Shown here: piece after piece, positions 39,767 through 47,529 of the stretch | How the letters are laid out: the number at the start of each line of letters is the position of its first letter | Numbering within the stretch: position 1 is the stretch's first letter | Assembly: GCF_003013695.1 (NCBI RefSeq) | Contig: NZ_CP027792.1 | Coordinates: forward strand, 2,376,501 to 2,440,500 | Length of the DNA: 64,000 bases | Direction: 5' to 3' | DNA from: Pulveribacter suum | Lineage (GTDB): Bacteria > Pseudomonadota > Gammaproteobacteria > Burkholderiales > Burkholderiaceae_C | The notes under the pieces: model-generated | Databases searched by the model: none | The model's input: the letters and a program-made list of their open reading frames with translations, nothing else | What the model was told of the DNA's origin: nothing | Program-made: the position numbers and the translations under genes

Positions 39767-42700
39767 ATGACTGACAAGACCCCCCGCCCCACCGCCCCCA
39801 AGGGCCAGCAGCCCGACAACAGCCGCCGCCGCATGCTGCTGCGCGGCGGCGCCGTGGCCGGCGGGCTGACGGCGTTTGCCGCCGGCTACGGCGAAGTCGT
39901 CGCCAAGGGCGCCCGCGGCTTGGTGACGGGCAGCTCCGGCAAGGTCATGCCCAGCGCCACGCGCGGCGCCTCGCTCACGCCCGAATTCCGCATCGACCCG
40001 GTGACGGGCGTGCTGTCCACCCAGCCCGGCCAGGTGGTCAGCCCATCGAGCTGCCTGGGCTGCTGGACGCAGTGCGGCGTGCGCGTGCGCGTGGACACCG
40101 AGAAGGACGAGATCATCCGCATCGCCGGCAACCCCTACCACCCGCTGGCCACCACCCACGCCGCGCCCATGGATGCGCCGGTGCGCGAGGTCTATGCCCA
40201 GCTGGGCGGCGACAACGGCCTGGAGGGGCGCGCCACCTCGTGCGCGCGCGGCTCGGCCATGCACGCGCACCAGAAGGCGGCGCACCGGGTGCTGGCGCCA
40301 CTCAAGCGCGTGGGCCCGCGCGGCTCGGGCCGCTGGCAGACCATCTCGCTGGAGCAGCTGGTCCAGGAGATCTGCGACGGCGGCGACCTGTTTGGCGAAG
40401 GCCACGTGGACGGCCTGCGCGCCATCCGCGACGTGAAGACGCTGATCGATGAGCACAACCCCGAGTACGGGCCGAAGTCCAACCAGCTGCTGTTCACCGA
40501 CGCCTCCAACGAAGGCCGCACGCCGCTCATCAAGCGTTTTGCCGGCCCGGCCTTCGGCACGGTGAACGTGTCCAACCACGGCGCCTACTGCGGCCAGAGC
40601 TACCGCGTGGGCACGGCTGCGGCCCTGGGCAACATCCCCGGCATGCCGCACGGCAAGCCGGACTGGAAGAATTCGCGCTTCGGGCTGTTCCTGGGCACGG
40701 CGCCGGCGCAGGCCGGCAACCCCTTCCAGCGCCAGGGCCGCGAGCTGGCCGAGGCGCGCTCGCGCGAGGACAACGCCTACAAGTACGTGGTCGTCTCGCC
40801 GCTGCTGCCCACCTCGTCCAGCCACGCCGCGGGCGACAACAACCGCTGGCTGCCCGTCAAGCCCGCCACCGACCTGGCGCTGGCCATGGCGCTGATCCGC
40901 TGGATCATCGACAACGAACGCTACGACGCCAAGTTTCTGACCCAACCCGGCCCCGCCGCCATGGCCGCCGCCGGCGAGGCCGCCTGGAGCAACGCCACCC
41001 ACCTGCTGGTCAACGACCCGCAGCACCCGCGCCACGGGCAGTTCTTGCGCGGCGCCGACCTCGGCCTGCCGCTGCCCGCCCCGGTGGACGACAAGACGCC
41101 CGCCGAGGACGTGTACGTGGTGCAGCTGGCCGACGGCACGCTGGCACCCCACACCACCGCCCAGCCGGCCGAGCTGCTGGTCGAGCGCAGCTTTACCCCT
41201 GCCCGCGCGCCCGGCGCCACCGAAGAGCCCGCCGCCCTGCCCGTGTGCACGGCGTTCGTGAAGCTGCAGGGCGAGGCCCGGCGCATGACGCTGCAGGAGT
41301 ATTCCGACCTGTGCGGCGTGCCGGTGGCCGAGATCGAGGCGCTGGCGCGCGAGTTCACCAGCCACGGCAAGCAGGCCGTGGCCAATTCGCACGGCGGCAC
41401 CATGAGCGGCGCGGGCTTCTACACCGCCTACGCGATCGCCATGCTGAACAACCTGGTGGGCAACCTGAACGTCAAGGGCGGCTGGGTGCTGGACGCCGGC
41501 CCCTTCGGCCCCTTCGGCCCCGGGCCGCGCTACAACTTCGCGCAGTTCGAGGGCATGGTCAAGCCCACCGGCGTGGCTCTGTCGCGCACGCGCTTTCCGT
41601 ACGAGAAGACCAGCGAGTTCAAGCGCAAGAAGGAAGCGGGCGAGAACCCCTACCCGGCCCGCGCGCCCTGGTACCCCGCGCCCGGCGGCATGAGCAGCGA
41701 GATGCTGGCCGCCGGGCTGCTGGGCTACCCCTACCCGGTCAAGGCGTGGATCAACCACATGAGCAACCCGGTGTATGCCATCTGCGGTTTTGACAACGCC
41801 CTAACCGCGGCGGTGAAGGACCCGAAGAAGCTGCCGCTGTTCGTCTCGGTGGACCCGTTCATCAACGAGACCTCGGCCCTGGCCGACTACATCGTGCCCG
41901 ACACCGTGACCTACGAGAGCTGGGGCATCGGCGCGCCCTGGGCCGACGTGATCGCCAAGAGCTCCACCGTGCGCTGGCCCGTGGTCACCCCGGCCACGGC
42001 CAAGACCGCCGAGGGCCGCCCGGTGAGCCTGGAGAGCTTTCTGTTCGCCGTGGCCGGCGAGCTGCAGCTGCCTGGCTTCGGCAAGAACGCCATGGCGACC
42101 AAGGACGGCAAGCCGCTCGACCTGGAATGCGCCGAAGACTTTTATCTGCGCGGCATGTGCAACATCGCCTGGCAGGCCGGCAAGCCCGTGGGCGAGGCCA
42201 GCGACGACGACATCGCCCTGACGGGCCTGGCCCGCTGGATGCCGCAGCTGCAGCAGCGCCTGAAGCCCGAGGAAGTGCGCCGCACCGCCATGGTCATGAG
42301 CCGCGGCGGGCGGTTTGACCAGGTGGAAGAAGCCTGGAAGGGCGAGCACGTCAAGGCCGCGCACAAGGTGCCGGTGCAGATCTGGCACGAGGGGCTGGCG
42401 AAGATGCGCCACTCCATGACCGGCGAGCGCTACGCGGGCTGCCCCACGTGGTTCCCCACGCGGCTGGCCGACGGCTCCAGCATGCGCGAGCACTTTCCCG
42501 AAAAGGACTGGCCGCTGACGTTGAGCTCGTACAAGTCCAACCTGATGAGCAGCATGTCGATCGCCGCCGCGCGCCTGCGCCAGGTGCACCCGCACAACCC
42601 CATCAGCCTGAACAAGGAAGACGCGGCGCGTTTGGGCATTGGCAACGGCGACGCCATCGAGGTCACCACGCCTGGTGCCAGCGTGCGGGGGGTGGCGCTG

Positions 42701-42949
42701 GTGCGCAGCGGCATTGCGGCGGGGGCGGTGGCCATCGAGTATGGCTATGGGCACAAGCAGCTGGGGGCGGTGGCGCATGTCGTGGACGGCCGGGCCACGG
42801 CGCATGAGGCGCAGCATGGCAATGGGGTGAATTTGAATGATTTGGGGTTTGCGGACCCGACGCGGCCGGCGAAGGACAACGTGTGGATTGACTGGGTGTC
42901 GGGGGCGGTGGTGAGGCAGGGGTTGCCTGTGCGGGTGCGCAGGGTGTGA
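39767..42949 (+). CDS. ttrA: tetrathionate reductase-like molybdopterin catalytic subunit A
   Basis: Molybdenum oxidoreductase of 1060 residues, exported by the Tat pathway (SRRRMLLRGGAVAGG). The N-terminal 4Fe-4S site begins SSCLGCWTQCGVRVRV, with the fourth ligand in TSCARGSAM about 55 residues later. A cysteine in NHGAYCGQSYRVG is the likely molybdenum ligand, and the C-terminal dinucleotide-binding domain has the NPISLNKEDAARLGIGNGD block. Length and motifs fit TtrA (about 1020) better than the 760-residue thiosulfate reductase. The physiological acceptor could also be another sulfur or selenium oxyanion. No TtrRS-type sensor is nearby. Confidence 0.85.
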   Translation: MTDKTPRPTAPKGQQPDNSRRRMLLRGGAVAGGLTAFAAGYGEVVAKGARGLVTGSSGKVMPSATRGASLTPEFRIDPVTGVLSTQPGQVVSPSSCLGCWTQCGVRVRVDTEKDEIIRIAGNPYHPLATTHAAPMDAPVREVYAQLGGDNGLEGRATSCARGSAMHAHQKAAHRVLAPLKRVGPRGSGRWQTISLEQLVQEICDGGDLFGEGHVDGLRAIRDVKTLIDEHNPEYGPKSNQLLFTDASNEGRTPLIKRFAGPAFGTVNVSNHGAYCGQSYRVGTAAALGNIPGMPHGKPDWKNSRFGLFLGTAPAQAGNPFQRQGRELAEARSREDNAYKYVVVSPLLPTSSSHAAGDNNRWLPVKPATDLALAMALIRWIIDNERYDAKFLTQPGPAAMAAAGEAAWSNATHLLVNDPQHPRHGQFLRGADLGLPLPAPVDDKTPAEDVYVVQLADGTLAPHTTAQPAELLVERSFTPARAPGATEEPAALPVCTAFVKLQGEARRMTLQEYSDLCGVPVAEIEALAREFTSHGKQAVANSHGGTMSGAGFYTAYAIAMLNNLVGNLNVKGGWVLDAGPFGPFGPGPRYNFAQFEGMVKPTGVALSRTRFPYEKTSEFKRKKEAGENPYPARAPWYPAPGGMSSEMLAAGLLGYPYPVKAWINHMSNPVYAICGFDNALTAAVKDPKKLPLFVSVDPFINETSALADYIVPDTVTYESWGIGAPWADVIAKSSTVRWPVVTPATAKTAEGRPVSLESFLFAVAGELQLPGFGKNAMATKDGKPLDLECAEDFYLRGMCNIAWQAGKPVGEASDDDIALTGLARWMPQLQQRLKPEEVRRTAMVMSRGGRFDQVEEAWKGEHVKAAHKVPVQIWHEGLAKMRHSMTGERYAGCPTWFPTRLADGSSMREHFPEKDWPLTLSSYKSNLMSSMSIAAARLRQVHPHNPISLNKEDAARLGIGNGDAIEVTTPGASVRGVALVRSGIAAGAVAIEYGYGHKQLGAVAHVVDGRATAHEAQHGNGVNLNDLGFADPTRPAKDNVWIDWVSGAVVRQGLPVRVRRV

Positions 42950-42960
42950 TGGTGCTCTTT

Positions 42961-43018
42961 GTTTGATAGCTGGTTGCGCTTGTCTGGCTTAGCTTTCCTG
43001 CTGCTTTGATTGTTGGTG
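42961..43018 (+). repeat. dispersed repeat copy K after ttrA
   Basis: Reads GTTTGATAGCTGGTTGCGCT, then TGTCTGGCTTAGC and ends in T-rich sequence. It begins 11 nt after the ttrA stop and abuts the giant palindrome. Confidence 0.75.
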
Positions 43019-43020
43019 TT

Positions 43021-43690
43021 TTGCTGGGTTGGGGAGCCGGGACTCGCCCCGGCGGGCGACCTCCTTTTCTTGCTCGCACAAGAAAAGGAGGCAAAAGAAG
43101 TGCGCCCCCGATGCCCGTATCCCCTTCGCTGCGCTACGGGGCAGCCTGCGATGCTCGGGCGCAGGGCGGTGCTGCGTAACTCACTGCGCTGCTGCGCAGC
43201 TCCGTTCAAACAAACGCAGCAAGCTAGACCACGAAGCAGGTGTGTCCTTCGGCACACCTGCCCGCCCCGCGCCCTGCGCTTCTCGGTACGGGCATAGGGG
43301 GTTGAAGCCCCGACACGGGCCATCGCTGCGCTCGGCCTGGCCTTCGCGGCGCTCAGCGCCTGCGCGCACGGGGCCGAGCGCAGCGATGGCCCGTATCGTG
43401 GCTGTTCAACCCCCTTGAGGCTGCGCCTGTGGCGGGGCGCTTGCGGGGTGGGCATGGGCGTCGTAGCGCCCATGCCTTCGTAATCTGACTGGCCGCGTTT
43501 GTTTGAACGGAGCGCGTCAGCGCGCAGTGAGTTATGCGGCCCACCCCGCAAGCGCCCCGCCACAGGTTTGCCCCGTAGCGCAGCGAAGGGGTCGCAGACT
43601 GCGGAGGCACGTTTCTTTGCCTACTTTCTTGTCGTGCGACAAGAAAGTAGGTCGCCCGCCGGGGCGAGTCCCGGCTCCCCAACCCAGCAA
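43021..43690. repeat. giant imperfect palindromic element (~670 bp)
   Basis: The first 42 bp (43021-43062) and the last 42 bp (43649-43690) are perfect inverted repeats, beginning TTGCTGGGTTGGGGAGCCGG. Inside each end is a hairpin (CTCCTTTTCTTG...CAAGAAAAGGAG at 43061-43090; CTACTTTCTTG...CAAGAAAGTAG at 43621-43650). Further paired segments include CTTCGCTGCGCTACGGGGCA with its complement near 43567-43590, CTCCGTTCAAACAAACG (43200-43216) with its complement (43496-43512), and GGGCCATCGCTGCGCTCGGCC with its complement near 43372-43392. Several open frames run through it but none resembles a protein; they are products of the symmetry. This accounts for the gene-free 42950-43752. Confidence 0.85.
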
Positions 43691-43752
43691 TAGACCAACA
43701 ACCAAACCAGCCCGCAACCCAAGCCAGCCCCCCAAAAAGGCATGATTCCCCC

Positions 43753-44433
43753 ATGCACCTCCTGATCGTCGAGGACAACCCCCTAGTCGCCAGCGGCATC
43801 CGCACCGGCCTCCTCCTGCACGGCATGCAAGCCGACATCGCCCCCACCGCCGCCTCCGCCCAGGCCCACATGGACGCCCGCGCCTACGACGCCTGTGTGC
43901 TCGACCTCGGCCTGCCCGACGGCGACGGCATGGCCCTGCTGCGCCGCTGGCGCGCCGCCGGCCTGGCCCTGCCCGTGCTCATCCTCACCGCCCGCGGCAC
44001 GCTGCAGGACAAGATCGCCGGCTTCGAGCAAGGCACGGACGACTACCTGACCAAACCCTTCGACCTGCCCGAGCTCGCCTTGCGCCTGCAGGCCCTGGTG
44101 CGCCGCGCCAGCGGGCGCGCCAGCGACCGCGTGCCGCTCGGCCCCGACTGCGAGATCGACCTGGCCGCTGCCGCCGTGTACCTGCGCGGCGAACCGGTGG
44201 AGCTGCCCCGGCGCGAATGGGCGCTGCTGGCCGCGCTGGTGCAGGCCGGCGGGCGCGTGCTCAGCACCGCGCAGCTGCACGACAGCCTGTACGGGCTGGA
44301 GGGCGACGTGGGCAGCAACACCGTCAACGTGCACGTGCACCACCTGCGCCGCAAGCTGGGCGCCGAAGTCATCGACACCGTGCGCGGCCAGGGCTTTCGC
44401 CTGGGCGCGCACTGCGGCCCCACCGCCCCATGA
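43753..44433 (+). CDS. OmpR-family response regulator (QseB/TctD-like)
   Basis: A 226-residue two-component regulator. The receiver domain (1-115) has the acidic pair E7/D8, phospho-acceptor D51 (VLDLGLPDGDG), T80 region and K101 in DDYLTKPFDLPEL. A winged-helix output domain follows (PVELPRREWALLAALVQAGG, TVNVHVHHLRRKLGAEVIDT, VRGQGFRLG). Its stop overlaps the start of the histidine kinase gene (ATGA), so the pair is co-translated. The target is unknown; the upstream ttr operon and downstream TlpA-like gene are candidates. Confidence 0.93.
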   Translation: MHLLIVEDNPLVASGIRTGLLLHGMQADIAPTAASAQAHMDARAYDACVLDLGLPDGDGMALLRRWRAAGLALPVLILTARGTLQDKIAGFEQGTDDYLTKPFDLPELALRLQALVRRASGRASDRVPLGPDCEIDLAAAAVYLRGEPVELPRREWALLAALVQAGGRVLSTAQLHDSLYGLEGDVGSNTVNVHVHHLRRKLGAEVIDTVRGQGFRLGAHCGPTAP

Positions 44434-45902
44434 GCAGCAGCAGCCACGACAGCCCCGCCCCACGCATGAAAAGCCTGCGCCGCCGCCTGGTGCTGGGCCT
44501 GGCGCTGGCCACCTGCCTGCTGTGGGCCGTCGTGGGCTGGTGGCGCGTGGGCGTGCTGCAGGGCGAGCTGGAGGCCATGCTGGACGAGCGCCTGGTGGCC
44601 TCGGCCCGCATGGTGGCCAGCATCGTGCACCAGTTCCAGCCGGCGCCCGTGCCGGCCCCCTCCCCTGACGAGGCGGCCCTGCAGCAGCAGCTGCATTCCG
44701 TCATCGCCCGCGACGGCGTGGCCTGCGAGGTCAGCCTGGTGCGCAGCGAGGTCGAGGTGCTGCCGATTGCCCGCACTGGCGACGCGCCCGCGCATTCCAC
44801 GCTGGGCGCGCCGGGCTTTGGCACCATCACCAAGGGCGGCAAGACCTGGCGCACCTATGTACTGCAAGACGGCGAGCTGCGCGTGGCCACCTCCGACCGG
44901 TTGGACCTGCGCGCGCAGCTGGCGCGCTCGGCCATGCGCTCGCTGATGCTGACCTTTGCCGTGGCGCTGGCCGGCGTGTGGCTGCTGGTGTGGCTGCTGG
45001 TCACGCGCTGCCTGCGCCCGCTGGCACAGCTGCAGCACGAGCTGCGCCAGCGCCAGCCCCAGGCCACCGAGCCCGTGCGCGCCGGCCAGGACGTGCGCGA
45101 GCTCGCGCCCCTGGTGGCCAGCCTGAACGCGCTGCTGGCGCGCGCGCGCAGCGCCATCGAGCACGAGCGCCGCTGGACGGCCGACGCCGCGCACGAGCTA
45201 CGCACGCCGCTCACCGCCATCAAGACCCAGGTGCAGGTGGCGCAGATGGCGCTGGCCACGCCGGGGCGCGACGCCATCGCCCACGAAGCCCTGGGCGCGG
45301 CGCTGCAGGGCATCGCCCACATGCACGGCACGCTGGAGCAGCTGCTGCAGCTGGCCCGCGTGGAGGGCGCGGCCACGCCCGAGGGCGCGCACGCCACGCC
45401 GGCGGCGGCCATCGCCCAGGCGCTGGAGCGGGCCGTGCAGCAGTCGCGCCAGCGCGCGCAGCACGAGCGCGGCAGCGCCCCGGCCGTCGATGTGCGCTGC
45501 CAGCCGCCCGCGCACGACGCCGCCTGGCAGCGCGGGCACATCGCCGTGCCCGCCGCGCTGCTGGCCAGCGCCATCGGCGACCTGCTGGACAACGCTTTGC
45601 GCCACCACGCCGGCGACGGGCCGGTGGAGTGCACGCTGGCCCTGCTGCCCGGGGCCGGGGGCGATGCGCCGGGCTGTGCCGAGATCACCCTGCGCGACCA
45701 CGGCCCCGGCCTGACCGAGGAAGAATGCGTGCTGGCCACGCAGCGCTTTTGGCGCAAGGGCGCCACCAGCAGCACCGGTAGCGGCCTGGGCCTGACCATC
45801 GCGCGGCGCATTGCCGAAAGCGGCGGCGGCACGCTGCAGCTGGCGCCCACCCACCCCGGCCTGATCGCGCGCCTGCGCTGGCCGCTGCAGCCGGCCGGCT
45901 GA
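44430..45902 (+). CDS. sensor histidine kinase
   Basis: Membrane sensor kinase of 490 residues. Two hydrophobic helices (about 20-40 and 170-192) flank a periplasmic region of about 130 residues, an uncharacterised 2CSK-N-like sensor. HAMP-like and HisKA regions follow with the phosphorylation motif AAHELRTPLTAIKTQVQVAQ, then an HATPase domain with N-box LLDNALRHHAG, G1 DHGPGLT and G2 GSGLGLTIARRIAES. It overlaps the response-regulator gene by 4 nt and is followed 27 nt later by the TlpA-like gene. The signal is unknown. Confidence 0.92.
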   Translation: MSSSSHDSPAPRMKSLRRRLVLGLALATCLLWAVVGWWRVGVLQGELEAMLDERLVASARMVASIVHQFQPAPVPAPSPDEAALQQQLHSVIARDGVACEVSLVRSEVEVLPIARTGDAPAHSTLGAPGFGTITKGGKTWRTYVLQDGELRVATSDRLDLRAQLARSAMRSLMLTFAVALAGVWLLVWLLVTRCLRPLAQLQHELRQRQPQATEPVRAGQDVRELAPLVASLNALLARARSAIEHERRWTADAAHELRTPLTAIKTQVQVAQMALATPGRDAIAHEALGAALQGIAHMHGTLEQLLQLARVEGAATPEGAHATPAAAIAQALERAVQQSRQRAQHERGSAPAVDVRCQPPAHDAAWQRGHIAVPAALLASAIGDLLDNALRHHAGDGPVECTLALLPGAGGDAPGCAEITLRDHGPGLTEEECVLATQRFWRKGATSSTGSGLGLTIARRIAESGGGTLQLAPTHPGLIARLRWPLQPAG

Positions 45903-45929
45903 CGACGCCAAAGGAGACACCCGCACACC

Positions 45930-46769
45930 ATGCCTTCATCGCCCATGCTCGTCCTCGGCCCGCTGGTGCTGCCGTGGGCCGGCGTCATCGTGCTGGCCGC
46001 CTGGCTGGCCGCCAGCACCGTGCACGACCGCGCCGGGCGCCGCGCCGGCCTGCCGCCCGGGCCCCACGCGTGGGCGCTGGCGCTGCTGGCGCTGGCTGCT
46101 GCGCGCCTGGGCTTCGTGCTGCAGTACGGGCGCGAATACGCCAGCGCGCCCTGGGCGGCGCTGGACATCCGCGACGGCGGCTGGGCCGCCGGCTGGGGCC
46201 TCTTGGCCGCCCTGCTGTACGTGCTGGCCCTGTGGCTGCGCCGCCACCCGTGGCGCCGGCCCGTGGCGCTGGCCGCCGCCGTGGGCGCCGGGCTGTGGCT
46301 GGCCGGCACGGGCGTGCTGCAGCTGGCGCAGCCGGCCCTGCCGGCCGCCCTGCCTGCCTGGCAGGGCGTGGCGCTGGATGCGCGCCCCGTGCAGCTGCCG
46401 GCGCTGCAGGGGCAGCCCGTGGTCGTCAACCTGTGGGCCAGCTGGTGCCCGCCGTGCCGGCGCGAGATGCCGGTGCTGCTGCGCGCGCAGGCCGAGCACC
46501 CGCAGGTGCGCTTTCTGTGGGTCAACCAGGGCGAGGCGCCCGAGACCGTCATCGGCTTTGCCGCCGCCCACCAGCTGCCCCAGGCCGACGTGCTGCTGGA
46601 CACGCCTTCGCAGCTGGGCGCCCTGCTGGGCCACCGGGCGCTGCCGACCACGCTGTTTTTCAACGCCCAGGGCGAGCTGGCGGCCGTGCGCAGCGGCGAG
46701 CTGTCAGCCGCCACGCTGGCCCAGCACCTGGCGCTGATCGCGCCCGCCCAGGCGCTCACAAAACCATAG
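45930..46769 (+). CDS. membrane-anchored TlpA/ResA-like thiol-disulfide oxidoreductase
   Basis: A 279-residue protein in two parts. Residues about 1-140 are four hydrophobic helices whose pattern, with a mid-segment ARLGFVLQYGREYASAPWAA, resembles the membrane core of prolipoprotein diacylglyceryl transferase. Residues about 150-279 are a thioredoxin-like domain with the redox motif NLWASWCPPCRREMPVLLRA and the cis-proline HRALPTTLFFNAQGEL. It probably faces the periplasm and reduces disulfides, as in cytochrome c maturation. It follows the kinase gene in the same orientation, so it may share a transcript with the two-component genes. Confidence 0.85.
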   Translation: MPSSPMLVLGPLVLPWAGVIVLAAWLAASTVHDRAGRRAGLPPGPHAWALALLALAAARLGFVLQYGREYASAPWAALDIRDGGWAAGWGLLAALLYVLALWLRRHPWRRPVALAAAVGAGLWLAGTGVLQLAQPALPAALPAWQGVALDARPVQLPALQGQPVVVNLWASWCPPCRREMPVLLRAQAEHPQVRFLWVNQGEAPETVIGFAAAHQLPQADVLLDTPSQLGALLGHRALPTTLFFNAQGELAAVRSGELSAATLAQHLALIAPAQALTKP

Positions 46770-46851
46770 CTACTGGCGCTTGTTCTGCGGCGTCTGCAAG
46801 CCAAAACACCGTGAAAACGGCGCCAGGCAACCGCAGGCAGCTATCAAAATC
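46761..46851. repeat. dispersed repeat pair L (tail-to-tail)
   Basis: A forward half (AACCATAGCTACTGGCGCTTG at about 46762-46782) and a reverse half (minus strand ATTTTGATAGCTGCCTGCGG at 46831-46850) face each other. Together they can fold into a long hairpin. The pair overlaps the stop of the TlpA-like gene and sits between it and the converging lipoprotein gene, so it may work as a bidirectional terminator. Confidence 0.75.
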
Positions 46852-46874
46852 GCAGTAATGCCCGGCTGGCGGAC

Positions 46875-47465
46875 TTACTTGTCGCGCACACCCAGGCGGT
46901 CGAACAGGCCGCCGCTGGGCCCTTGCAGCCCCTGGCCCGCGCCGCCTGCGGTCTGCACCGCCGCCAGAAAGTGCGCCATGGCCTCGGAGGCGCGGCTGCG
47001 CTCTTCGCCGCTGCGCACGGTCTCGTCGATGCTGGCGCCGCCCGCCAGATACAGGCGCAGCCAGCTGCGCGGCGCGTGGGCCAGGCGATCGATCAGGCGC
47101 AGGGGCACGTCAAAGCGGCTGTCCTGCCCGGCCTGCGCTCCGTCCTGCGCGTCGCCGCTGCGCACGCGCAGGCGCACCACCTCGGAGTTGCCGATGTGCA
47201 CGTCGATCCCGGTGACGGCCGGCTGCGGCGGCGGCAGGCTCACCACCAGTTGCGCCTGGCCGGGCTTGGCACCGCTCCAGGAGGCGGCCAGGCTGGGGCA
47301 GCGCGGCCCGCCGCTGCAGACCAGCCGCTCGGGCGCCACGCTCACGGCCTTGTCGCCCTCCTGCGTCACGGTGCTCGATACATGCGGCAGCAGCGCGTTG
47401 CTGCTGCTGGCGCAGCCGGTCAGCACCAGCAGCGCGGCGGCAAGGGAAAGCAGGGAAAGACGCAT
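46875..47465 (-). CDS. predicted lipoprotein of unknown function
   Basis: A 196-residue protein with a lipoprotein signal (MRLSLLSLAAALLVLTGCAS, lipidated Cys 18) and a periplasmic domain rich in beta-strand-like segments. One pair of cysteines (LVCSGGPRCPSLAASW) could form a disulfide. No known domain is recognised. The ATG at 47465 is chosen because the signal peptide begins exactly there. It follows the large hybrid kinase gene by 64 nt on the same strand. Confidence 0.75.
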   Translation of the reverse strand: MRLSLLSLAAALLVLTGCASSSNALLPHVSSTVTQEGDKAVSVAPERLVCSGGPRCPSLAASWSGAKPGQAQLVVSLPPPQPAVTGIDVHIGNSEVVRLRVRSGDAQDGAQAGQDSRFDVPLRLIDRLAHAPRSWLRLYLAGGASIDETVRSGEERSRASEAMAHFLAAVQTAGGAGQGLQGPSGGLFDRLGVRDK

Positions 47466-47529
47466 CTTGGAAACCTTTTTGTCTGGCAAAGAAGAGGCCG
47501 CTGTGGCGTGTGCAGCGGCGGCCCGGCGC

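Noticed and set aside
43010..43745. Several 60-270 codon frames in the palindromic element
   Set aside because: They mirror each other because the DNA is an inverted repeat; none has a domain or sensible start.
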